A stretch of DNA of 64,000 nucleotides from Myxococcales bacterium (GTDB lineage Bacteria; Myxococcota_A; Polyangia; Polyangiales; Polyangiaceae): positions 620,001 to 684,000 of the forward strand of contig JADJKB010000021.1 of assembly GCA_016706225.1 (NCBI GenBank). Reading direction: 5' to 3'. Below are positions 20,683-27,834 of this stretch, in pieces. The translations under genes and the position numbers were made by a program. Below the pieces are notes generated by a model. That model did no database searches and was not told the origin of the DNA. It saw only the letters and a program-made list of their open reading frames with translations. The stretch's first letter is position 1; each line of letters opens with the position of its first letter.

Positions 20683-20698
20683 TGCAACCCGCATGCCC
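20683..20698 (-). promoter_or_regulatory. Candidate sigma-54 (-24/-12) promoter
   Basis: Read on the minus strand the 16 bases are GGGCATG-CGGG-TTGCA, against the consensus TGGCACG-N4-TTGCA, with GG and GC separated by exactly 10 bases. Transcription would start near 20672, leaving a 28-base leader that includes the ribosome site of the CBS gene starting at 20644. A weaker GG-N10-GC element (20703-20716) faces the opposite CBS gene. Found by eye; not scored with a matrix. Confidence 0.5.
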
Positions 20699-20813
20699 CC
20701 AAGGTTCGAGACTCGCGAGCGCCGCAGATCGCTGGGCGCTCGGAAACGCTCGCGCAAGCCATGCGCCGAGCAAACCTCGCACCGCAGGCGCTGCGCACGA
20801 ACAGTGAGGACCC

Positions 20814-21377
20814 ATGGCTGAACAACCCGCGAAGCACAGCGAGATCGTCCCCCACTTGGCAAGTGGCCAAGCCGCGGGACCGGCGGAGACGACCCCCGTC
20901 TCGAAAATCATGACCAAGAACGTGGTGTGTGTACCGCCGGACCTCGGACTCGAGGCTCTGACTGGGCTGTTCCTCGATCGCGGGATCAGCGGCGCTCCAG
21001 TGGTCGACGCTTCCGGGCGCACGCTCGGTGTGGTGTCGAAGACTGACGTGCTGCGCGAACACCAGGATCGCGGGGACACCGCGGAGCAAGGGGAGCCCGA
21101 GGTGTTTCGTGACGGAATTCGCGCCGGACTCGACCGCGGGATGCATGTGGTCGGCAACGACGAAGCGACCGTCAAAGACGTCATGACACCGCTAGCGTTC
21201 ACCGTTGCAGAGGGGACGAGCATCGCGCGGGCCGCGGCCTTGATGGCCCTCGAGGGAGTGCATCGGGTTCCCGTGGCCTCCGCCGCCGGGAAGGTGGTTG
21301 GTATCCTGAGCGCCCTCGACATCTTGAGGTGGCTGGCCCAAGAAGAAGGCTACCGCGTGCCTGATCCGCACGCCTGA
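20814..21377 (+). CDS. CBS-domain protein
   Basis: 187 residues. After a 25-residue leader, CBS1 is VSKIMTKNVVCVPPDLGLEALTGLF with GAPVVDASGRTLGVVSKTDVL; a polar insert (HQDRGDTAEQGEPEVF) separates it from CBS2 (VKDVMTPLAFTVAEGTSIARAAALM with HRVPVASAAGKVVGILSALDIL). The length and inserted linker resemble stand-alone CBS proteins found with universal stress proteins. It is the first gene of a plus-strand run continuing through two Usp genes and the globin-coupled kinase, with gaps of 40 bases or less. Expected to sense adenosyl nucleotides. Confidence 0.9.
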   Translation: MAEQPAKHSEIVPHLASGQAAGPAETTPVSKIMTKNVVCVPPDLGLEALTGLFLDRGISGAPVVDASGRTLGVVSKTDVLREHQDRGDTAEQGEPEVFRDGIRAGLDRGMHVVGNDEATVKDVMTPLAFTVAEGTSIARAAALMALEGVHRVPVASAAGKVVGILSALDILRWLAQEEGYRVPDPHA

Positions 21378-21416
21378 GCGCTGGACGCGGCACGAGACTT
21401 GCGACTCGGGCGGAGC

Positions 21417-21947
21417 ATGTTGAGTGGCTTCCGCCGCATCCTCTGCCCGGTCGACGCATCGGAGTGCTCGCGAAGAGCTCTCCGTAGCGCCGTCGATCTG
21501 GCCGGACGTTTCTCTGGCGAGGTCGAGGTCCTGCACGTCTACCAGCTGCCGGCGTACATTCAGCCGGGCGTGTTGGTTTGGGCGGCCGTCGGGCCCCGCA
21601 CGCTGGCGGAGGTGGCCGACGAGCAGGCCCAGACCGACGTCGAAGGGCTGTTGGCCGGTTTCTCGTCCGACGAGCGCGCAAAACTCCGAGTTACTCGGGA
21701 GATCGGCGACGCCGCCGCGGTCATCGTCGAGCGCGCCCGGTCCCAACCCATCGACTTGCTCGTGATGGGTACTCACGGCCGCACCGGCGTGCGACGCTTT
21801 CTCATGGGAAGCGTGGCGGAACGGGTGCTCAGGCTCGCCCCCTGCCCCGTGCTGGTGGTACCGCTGAACGAAACGGCGAAAGACGCCGAGCCTGGTAGGC
21901 TCGTGGATGAAGTGAACCTCAAAGGTTCCGAAGGAGCCCAGAGATGA
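21417..21947 (+). CDS. Universal stress protein (UspA family)
   Basis: 176 residues from ATG 21417; TTG 21399 or TTG 21420 are alternatives, the latter better spaced from GGAG 21412-21415. N-terminal FRRILCPVDASECSRRALR and the ATP-binding signature GTHGRTGVRRFLMGS (G-2X-G-9X-GS), followed by CPVLVVP, define an ATP-binding Usp. In other bacteria such proteins accumulate under hypoxia, starvation or energy stress. Its stop overlaps the start of a second Usp gene (ATGA). Its neighbours are CBS proteins and a heme-based kinase, supporting a redox or energy stress role. Confidence 0.92.
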   Translation: MLSGFRRILCPVDASECSRRALRSAVDLAGRFSGEVEVLHVYQLPAYIQPGVLVWAAVGPRTLAEVADEQAQTDVEGLLAGFSSDERAKLRVTREIGDAAAVIVERARSQPIDLLVMGTHGRTGVRRFLMGSVAERVLRLAPCPVLVVPLNETAKDAEPGRLVDEVNLKGSEGAQR

Positions 21948-22408
21948 ACAACCTGCGCCGAATTCTGGTCCCCGTGGATTACTCGGCCTGCTCGAAGGCC
22001 GCACTCGAGCACGCCGCCATGCTCGCGAAGAGCTTCAACGCGACGATCGATCTGCTCTACGTCTGGGAGGCGCCAGCATTCGTGGCACCCGAAGCCATGG
22101 TCGGAGCCGCGGGAACCACGCAGACCCTCGCCCAGCTCGCCAGTGATCAGGCTGAGGCTGCGATGCGGGAGTTCGCCAAACAAGCCGAGAGCGACGGCAT
22201 CGCCATCGCCCATACACGCGTCGAGCAGGGAGATCCGTCACAGACGATCGTAGAGCTGGCCGAGCGCGAAGACTTCGACCTGATCGCCATGGGAACACAC
22301 GGACGGAGTGGCTTCGCCCACCTCTTGCTCGGTAGCATCGCCGAGAAGGTCGTGCGCCGAGCGACTCGCCCGGTCCTGACGGTTCGAACGACCGACTCGA
22401 GCGGCTGA
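21944..22408 (+). CDS. Universal stress protein (UspA family)
   Basis: 154 residues. NLRRILVPVDYSACSKAALEHA at the N-terminus, then the ATP-binding loop GTHGRSGFAHLLLGSIAEKV and terminal RPVLTVRT. All Gly and Ser positions of the G-2X-G-9X-G(S/T) motif are present, so ATP binding and Usp dimerisation are expected. Translation is coupled to the preceding Usp through ATGA, and the globin-coupled histidine kinase starts 15 bases later, so the three are almost certainly on one mRNA. The two Usps may form heterodimers (inference). Confidence 0.93.
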   Translation: MNNLRRILVPVDYSACSKAALEHAAMLAKSFNATIDLLYVWEAPAFVAPEAMVGAAGTTQTLAQLASDQAEAAMREFAKQAESDGIAIAHTRVEQGDPSQTIVELAEREDFDLIAMGTHGRSGFAHLLLGSIAEKVVRRATRPVLTVRTTDSSG

Positions 22409-22422
22409 GTCCTCAGCACGCA

Positions 22423-23595
22423 ATGGACGAAGCCACCTTCGCAGGCATCAAGCGCTACGTCGGTTTCGACGCGCGCACCAGCGCCACCCTTCGGAGTGTC
22501 GCGCCCCGCATCGCATCCGCGATTCCGGCGATCATCGACGACTTCTACGCCACGATCGAGGGTGATCCCGACGCCCGAGTCGCCATCACGGGCGGCAAGG
22601 AGCAGATTGCTCGGCTGAAACACAGTCTCGAGGCGTGGCTCCGCAGCTCCCTCGACGGACCTCACGACGCCACGTGGGTCGCCCGGCGCGAACGCATCGG
22701 TTTGGTCCATGTTCGGGTTGGGCTGCAGCAGCGCTTCATGCTCACCGCCATGGCCCGCATCCGCACCGGCCTGATCCAGGCGCTGCACGTGGTCGATCCC
22801 TCCCAGTCGGCGGCGCGCGCGGACGCGGAGCGGGCGCTCCATCAGCTGCTGGACGTCGAGCTCGCCGTGATGCTGGACGCCTACCACTCCTACCTATCGG
22901 AGGGCATTCGTAGCCACGAGCGCCTCGCGACAATCGGGCAACTGGCCGCGAGTGTGGGGCACGAACTGCGCAACCCGCTCGGGATCATCGAGTCGTCGCT
23001 CTACCTGGCGCAGCAACGGTTGAAGAAGCTCGACGTGGTCGACCCCCAGCTCGAAAAACATCATCACAAGATCCAGAAGCAGATCGGGCAGTGCAGCACC
23101 ATCATCAAGAACCTGCTGGACCTCGCCCGAGACCGCCCTCCACGCCGCAAGGCGCAGCTTCTTCACCCACTGCTCTTGCGCGTTACGGAGGACCTGGCTC
23201 TCGACACCAAGCTCGTTTTCGACCTGGACGAAGACCTGCAAGTCGATGTGGACGAAGACGACTTCGGACACCTGATGAGCAACCTCATCGGAAACGCTAG
23301 CGAGGCCATGGCCGGCGGTGGCACGGTCACCGTGCGGGCCGCTCGACGCGGGGCCGGGACGGAGCTCACCGTCACCGATGAAGGGCCCGGTGTGCCGTCG
23401 AATATCCGAGACCGGATCTTCGACGCGCTGTTCACCACGAAAGCGCGGGGAACGGGCCTCGGGCTCGCCCTTTGTCGACGCATCGTTCGTGCCCACTCCG
23501 GGGAGCTCGAGCTGATCTCCTCGGGGAAAGGCGCCTGCTTTCGGCTCTGGTTTCCGGATTCCCCCGCCGAACCCGCTTCGTCCCCCGGAAGCTGA
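22423..23595 (+). CDS. Globin-coupled histidine kinase, heme-based oxygen sensor
   Basis: 390 residues. Residues 1-160 are a sensor globin: distal-side FYATI with Tyr42 and RIGLVHVRVGL with the proximal heme ligand His96. The kinase follows: H-box SVGHELRNPLGI with His180, then N-box NLIGNASEAM, G-boxes DEGPGVP and GTGLGLALCRRIV. Tyr42, His96 and His180 sit at the same mutual spacing as Tyr45, His99 and His183 that I recall for the characterised Anaeromyxobacter kinase AfGcHK, whose activity depends on heme and oxygen state. There is no membrane helix, so it acts in the cytoplasm. The next gene encodes the expected double-receiver partner. Confidence 0.93.
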   Translation: MDEATFAGIKRYVGFDARTSATLRSVAPRIASAIPAIIDDFYATIEGDPDARVAITGGKEQIARLKHSLEAWLRSSLDGPHDATWVARRERIGLVHVRVGLQQRFMLTAMARIRTGLIQALHVVDPSQSAARADAERALHQLLDVELAVMLDAYHSYLSEGIRSHERLATIGQLAASVGHELRNPLGIIESSLYLAQQRLKKLDVVDPQLEKHHHKIQKQIGQCSTIIKNLLDLARDRPPRRKAQLLHPLLLRVTEDLALDTKLVFDLDEDLQVDVDEDDFGHLMSNLIGNASEAMAGGGTVTVRAARRGAGTELTVTDEGPGVPSNIRDRIFDALFTTKARGTGLGLALCRRIVRAHSGELELISSGKGACFRLWFPDSPAEPASSPGS

Positions 23596-23610
23596 GCAGG
23601 GCGGCTTGCG

Positions 23611-24378
23611 GTGGCGTCGACTGACGACTACCTAGCCACTGTGGTCGACCGCGCGCGCCTCCTCGTCGTCGAAGATGACCCGGACATGGCCGAGAACCTC
23701 GCCGAAGTGCTGTCGGAGCTCGGGGCTGTCGCCGATATCGCTCATTCCGCCGAGAGTGCCCTCGAACAGCTCGGGCTCCACGACTACGCGGGCGTCATCA
23801 CCGATCAACGCCTGCCAGGCCGTGCCGGCGTCGAGCTGATTCGAGACATGCGCCGCAGCGGGATACGTACCGCCGTCGTCATGATGAGCGGCTTCATGGA
23901 CCACCAGACGGAGCTCATCGCCGAAGAGGCCGGAGCCCTCGAGGTCTTGGCGAAGCCTGTCGAGATTGCCCGGCTGGCCCGCATCGTTCAGACGTTCGCG
24001 AGAGAGCGCATGGACGTGCTGGTGGTCGAAGATTCTCACGAGCTTGCGGAGGACTTGGCTGCGGCGCTAGCCGACCTTGGGCTTGCTCCCATCGTCGCTC
24101 ATTCTGGCGAGGAGGCCCTCGCGCAACGCAACTTGCCCCGCGTCGCTGTCGTCGACATCCGGCTACCGGATTCCAACGGCCTCGAAGTGGCTCGCCGCTT
24201 GATGGCGCGTGACCCGGGCCTCACGGTGATGTTCCTCTCCGGTTTTGCGGAGGAGCACGCGGACGAGCTGGGCCACATCAACATCCCAGGGTCAAACACG
24301 CTCATGCCGTGCATCCCCAAACCGTGCAATCTCGGATGGCTGGCGCAAAAAGTGCACCATGCGGCGGAGCGAAGATGA
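23611..24378 (+). CDS. Response regulator with two receiver domains and no output domain
   Basis: 255 residues from GTG 23611. REC1: LLVVEDDPDMAENL, ITDQRLPG with phospho-acceptor Asp65, MMSGF and KPV. REC2: VLVVEDSHELAEDL, VVDIRLPDSNG with Asp182, FLSGF and KPC. The Asp-Asp separation of 117 residues equals that I recall for the AfGcHK partner regulator (Asp52 and Asp169). With no DNA-binding or enzymatic domain, it probably relays phosphate or acts through protein contact. Its stop overlaps the start of the REC-PAS-kinase gene, suggesting a relay from globin kinase through this protein (inference). Confidence 0.92.
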   Translation: MASTDDYLATVVDRARLLVVEDDPDMAENLAEVLSELGAVADIAHSAESALEQLGLHDYAGVITDQRLPGRAGVELIRDMRRSGIRTAVVMMSGFMDHQTELIAEEAGALEVLAKPVEIARLARIVQTFARERMDVLVVEDSHELAEDLAAALADLGLAPIVAHSGEEALAQRNLPRVAVVDIRLPDSNGLEVARRLMARDPGLTVMFLSGFAEEHADELGHINIPGSNTLMPCIPKPCNLGWLAQKVHHAAERR

Positions 24379-25799
24379 GCGCCAGTCGGGTCTTGGTCGT
24401 CGATGACAACGCCGACCTCGCCGAGAACGTCGCCGAGATCCTGTCCGGCATCGACTCGCTGAACATCGAGTGTGAGCTGGCCGGGTCCGGTGCCGCTGCG
24501 CTGGCCGTTGCTCGGAAACACGGACCGGCACTCGATCTGTTGCTCGTTGATCGCCGGCTTCCCGACGTCGATGGGCTGGATCTGGTCACGGACCTGCGCC
24601 GCACGTGCCCATTGGCGGAGGCCATCATCATCACCGGCGACGCCAAGGTGGAGAGCGCCGCGGCGGCCGTCGGGCAGGGCGTCTTTGCCTACCTCCTCAA
24701 GCCGTTCGAACCGGCGGACCTGCTCGCCAAGGTCGGCGGCGCGCTCGCCCGACAGACCCTCGTGAGCGAGCGCGAAACCCTTCGAGCGCAGCTCGAAGAG
24801 TCCGAGCGGCGTTATCGCGAAGTCGTCGAGGCGGTTCCCGCGTTCGTCACCGCACTCGACCCGGACGGTACCATCCGGCTCTGGAACCGGCGACTCGAAG
24901 AGGTCACCGGCTTCGCGCGCCAAGAGATGCTCGGCAAGCCCGGGCGCGATCTCCTTGGCACAGGCGGCGACCGCCGCCTCGGCTTGAAGTCCGGAGGGCG
25001 CTTGCTGATCCGCTGGCAGCTGGCGGAGGTCCCCGGTCCCCGAAGTGGCCCGACGACCTTGGCGGTCGGGATCGACGTAACCGAGGAGCGCACGATGCAG
25101 CGCCGAACGGCGGTCGCGGAGCGCCTGGCGGCGGTGGGAACGCTAGCCGCGGGCCTGGCTCACGAGGTTCGCAATCCGCTCAACTCGGCGAGCTTGCAAC
25201 TTCAGGTCTTGCGTCGGCGCCTGGAGCGCGGCCAGAACACGCCCGCCACACTGCTCCCCGTGGTGGACATCGTCCATGACGAGATAGGTCGTCTCGATCG
25301 CTTGGTGTCCGACTTTTTGGCTTTTGCGCGCCCGAACCCCTTGGCCCTCAAGACCGCGGAGCTCTCCGAGCTCGTCCAGTCCGTGGCGGTTCAACTCCGC
25401 CCGGAAGCAGAAGCCCGTGGCGTGACCATCAACGCTGGGTCGCCCGGCGCGCGCACCCAAATCGAGGGAGATCCGGAGCGGCTGCGGCAGGTCTTGATCA
25501 ATTTGATGCGGAATGCGCTCGAAGCGACGGCCACAGCCGGCGGTAGCGTGAACGTCGGTGTCACGGATGGCGTCGACGGTTTTGTGGAAGTCTTCGTGGA
25601 AGATACCGGCCACGGCTTTGCAGACGACGCCCCGATCTTCGACGCCTTTTACACCACGAAGGAGGCGGGGACGGGCCTGGGCTTGGCGATCGTGCATCGG
25701 ATCGTCAACGAGCACGGCGGCACGATTCACGCGGAGTCTCGCCCAGGGCGCACACGTTTTACGCTGCGTTTTCCCGGACTCGTCGGGCACAGCTCGTAA
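24375..25799 (+). CDS. Hybrid sensor: receiver-PAS-histidine kinase
   Basis: 474 residues from ATG 24375, overlapping the previous stop (ATGA). Receiver domain 1-125 with VVDDNADLAE, Asp59 in LLVDRRLPD, TGD and Lys109 in LLKPF. Then a PAS domain (about 140-238: VVEAVPAFVTALDPDGTIRLWNRRLEEVTGF). HisKA H-box LAHEVRNPLNS with His263, N-box LMRNALEA, and G-boxes DTGHGF and GTGLGLAIVHRIV. No transmembrane segment. An N-terminal receiver on a soluble kinase usually means phosphorylation of the receiver tunes kinase activity. The likely upstream donor is the globin kinase or double receiver, and the likely target the NtrC-like regulator encoded next. Confidence 0.93.
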   Translation: MSASRVLVVDDNADLAENVAEILSGIDSLNIECELAGSGAAALAVARKHGPALDLLLVDRRLPDVDGLDLVTDLRRTCPLAEAIIITGDAKVESAAAAVGQGVFAYLLKPFEPADLLAKVGGALARQTLVSERETLRAQLEESERRYREVVEAVPAFVTALDPDGTIRLWNRRLEEVTGFARQEMLGKPGRDLLGTGGDRRLGLKSGGRLLIRWQLAEVPGPRSGPTTLAVGIDVTEERTMQRRTAVAERLAAVGTLAAGLAHEVRNPLNSASLQLQVLRRRLERGQNTPATLLPVVDIVHDEIGRLDRLVSDFLAFARPNPLALKTAELSELVQSVAVQLRPEAEARGVTINAGSPGARTQIEGDPERLRQVLINLMRNALEATATAGGSVNVGVTDGVDGFVEVFVEDTGHGFADDAPIFDAFYTTKEAGTGLGLAIVHRIVNEHGGTIHAESRPGRTRFTLRFPGLVGHSS

Positions 25800-26033
25800 C
25801 CCGCGAGACCCGCCCGACGCGGCCGCGGTCCAGCGCGAATAACCCACCCGCCCGGGCTCGCGGAGGGGAGGGCTGGAGGGCGTGCGAATTCTGCGCGGGT
25901 CCCACGCTGTGCACGCAGAACTTACGATTCTTCGCGGCTCTGAATCACAGATTCGGGCGCGCCCAACCGCAGATCGCCCGCGGAATGGCGAAGGCACAAC
26001 GGATGCATAGGTCTGTGCCGGAAAGGGACGGCC
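25800..26033 (+). promoter_or_regulatory. Intergenic control region of NtrC-like gene
   Basis: A 234-base gap in an otherwise tightly packed cluster. It contains GAATC-ACA-GATTC (25942-25954), a small palindrome with a further GATTC at 25926-25930, some 40-65 bases upstream of a sigma-54-like element. Together these could be an activator site and promoter. No open frame with coding character is seen. Assignments are by eye and tentative. Confidence 0.35.
25992..26008 (+). promoter_or_regulatory. Candidate sigma-54 (-24/-12) promoter
   Basis: AGGCACA-ACGG-ATGCA: GG at 25993-25994 and GC at 26005-26006 are 10 bases apart, as required for sigma-54 promoters, though the flanking T residues of TGGCAC and TTGC are replaced by A. 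Transcription would start near 26018, 16 bases before ATG 26034, with AGGGA between. Weaker than the element at 20683-20698. Confidence 0.35.
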
Positions 26034-27338
26034 ATGGGTCAACCAGCACGAATTCTGATTGTGGACGACGAAGCCAATGCCCGGATGGCGTTGGCCGATC
26101 TGCTGCGTGAGTCCGGCTACCTCGCAGACACCGCCGGAGACGCCTTCAAGGCCCTGGCACGAGTAGCTGAAGCTCGACCGGACCTGATCCTGACGGACCT
26201 GCGGATGCCGTCGATGGACGGACTGGAGCTGTTGCGCCGAGTGCGGCGGACCGACCTGAACATTCCCGTAGTGCTCATGACGGCGTTCGGCAGCGTCGAC
26301 ACCGCGCTCGAGGCGATGCGCGAGGGAGCCCTCGATTGCATCGTGAAGCCGCTCGACACCGAGCGCCTCTTGGCCCTCATCGCCGAAGCCGTCGCGCCCA
26401 ACCGCTCGGAGGGCGCCGCATCGCCGATCAATGAACCGTCGGAGCTGCCCGACGTAGTCACACGGTCGCCCGAGATGCACGAGGTCGCGCGGCTGGTGCG
26501 CCGTTTCGCTCCTACACAGGCCAGTGTGTTTCTGCTCGGCGAGCCTCAGACGGGGCGGGCGCGGCTCGCACGGGCGCTGCACCTGTTGTCGCGCCGCGCG
26601 CAGGCCCCTTTCGTCCTCCTCGCCTGCCACCCCCTGGCAGAGCGCGCGGCAAACCCACACGCGGTGCGCGCCGAGACCCGCACCGCGGTCGAGCAAGCGT
26701 CAGGCGGCACGTTGTACCTTCCCGATGTGGCTGAACTGCCGCTCGTCGCACAGAGTGCGCTGCTCGATGCGCTCGTCGACGCCGGCCCCACGCGAGCACC
26801 GCGCTTGATCAGCTCCGGGCTCTGGGACCTTGCCTCGGCCGTGGCCGCGGGCACCTTCCGCGAAGACCTTGCGCGCCGACTGACGGTTCTCCAGGTCCGC
26901 ATTCCGGCGCTCCGCGAGCGCCCGGACGATCTCGTGCCATTGGCACGCTCGGTCTTGGGCCCCAGAGGTCCCGGACTCAGCGCAGAGGTCGTCAACCGAC
27001 TGAAGCGCCACGACTGGCCCAACAACATCGCAGAGCTGCGCCAGATCCTCTCACTGGCTCACGCCAAGAGTGATTCCGGTGTGATTCGCGCGGAGCACCT
27101 GAGCATCCCAGCGCGCAGCGACCGCCGGCGTCCGACCGTACCCGGCGCCACACTGGCCGACATCGAGCGCTTCGCCATCCTGCAGACCTGGGCAGCGCAC
27201 GGCGGCAGCACGTCGAGAGCTGCGCGGGTGTTGGGCGTCAGCATCCGCAAGATCCAGTACAAGCTTCAAGAGTATGGCGCGACCCGGGGGACTGCGGAGG
27301 AGCTCTTGCGCGCGGCCGAGAACCGGGCTGCTGAATGA
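26034..27338 (+). CDS. NtrC-like response regulator with degenerate AAA+ domain
   Basis: 434 residues. Receiver domain with VDDEANAR, Asp55 in LTDLRMPS, TAF and Lys105. The central domain keeps the NtrC fold outline but has lost its catalytic motifs: Walker A GESGTGKE is replaced by GEPQTGRA (169-176, Lys to Arg), Walker B GGTLFLDE by GGTLYLPD (224-231), and the GAFTGA loop that contacts sigma-54 is absent, the segment after PFVLLACHPL being shortened. The Fis-type helix-turn-helix at the C-terminus (STSRAARVLGVSIRKIQYKLQEYG) is intact. It should bind DNA but probably neither hydrolyses ATP nor opens sigma-54 promoters. It ends in an ATGA overlap with the third Usp gene. Confidence 0.92.
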   Translation: MGQPARILIVDDEANARMALADLLRESGYLADTAGDAFKALARVAEARPDLILTDLRMPSMDGLELLRRVRRTDLNIPVVLMTAFGSVDTALEAMREGALDCIVKPLDTERLLALIAEAVAPNRSEGAASPINEPSELPDVVTRSPEMHEVARLVRRFAPTQASVFLLGEPQTGRARLARALHLLSRRAQAPFVLLACHPLAERAANPHAVRAETRTAVEQASGGTLYLPDVAELPLVAQSALLDALVDAGPTRAPRLISSGLWDLASAVAAGTFREDLARRLTVLQVRIPALRERPDDLVPLARSVLGPRGPGLSAEVVNRLKRHDWPNNIAELRQILSLAHAKSDSGVIRAEHLSIPARSDRRRPTVPGATLADIERFAILQTWAAHGGSTSRAARVLGVSIRKIQYKLQEYGATRGTAEELLRAAENRAAE

Positions 27339-27799
27339 ACGGACCGCGGCGAATCCTCGTCGCCACCGATTTCTCCCCTGACTCCCACGTCGCGCTCGCC
27401 AGTGCGAGCGCCATCGCGCGGAGTCTGTCGGGACGTGTCGAGGTGGTCTACGTGTGGGAACCGCCGGTCGGCCTGTCACTGACCGACGAAGCGCGCGTGC
27501 GCGATCTCGCCCGCAAGCGGGCCAAGCTTCACATGCGAGAGTTCGTGCGCGGCGCGGGCTCCCCTCCCCATCACACTCGCGTCGAGGTCGGTGCGCCGCA
27601 CGAGCTGATCGTTACTCTGGCCGCCGCCGGAAAGTTCGCTCTGATCGTGATGGGGGCGGCAGGGATTGGAGCCAATCCCAGCCGGGTCGGCACGGTGACT
27701 CGGCGCGTGCTCGGCTCGGCGCACTGTCCAGTCCTGACGCTGCGTGCACCCAGCACTCCACAAGCGCTGCCCGTGCCTCCGCGCGGTGTCGGAGCTTGA
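27335..27799 (+). CDS. Universal stress protein (UspA family), variant ATP loop
   Basis: 154 residues; N-terminal PRRILVATDFSPDSHVALASA and VYVWEPP match the Usp fold. The ATP signature is altered: GAAGIGANPSRVGTVTRRVLG has eight rather than nine residues between the second and third Gly, and lacks the usual THGR. ATP binding is therefore uncertain. C-terminal CPVLTLRAP is typical. Its start overlaps the NtrC-like gene and it precedes the oxidoreductase gene by 35 bases, tying stress proteins and pyruvate metabolism into one transcript. Confidence 0.88.
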   Translation: MNGPRRILVATDFSPDSHVALASASAIARSLSGRVEVVYVWEPPVGLSLTDEARVRDLARKRAKLHMREFVRGAGSPPHHTRVEVGAPHELIVTLAAAGKFALIVMGAAGIGANPSRVGTVTRRVLGSAHCPVLTLRAPSTPQALPVPPRGVGA

Positions 27800-27834
27800 C
27801 CCTCCTCCAACCGTACGCGAACCTTCGAGAACCA

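Noticed and set aside
25143..26696. 517-codon open frame on the minus strand across the hybrid kinase and NtrC-like genes
   Set aside because: Lies opposite well-supported genes, has no motifs and reflects the high GC content; a shadow frame.
27454..27834. N-terminal extension of the PFOR frame
   Set aside because: Overlaps the Usp gene and is Arg-rich; NifJ homology begins at ATG 27835.
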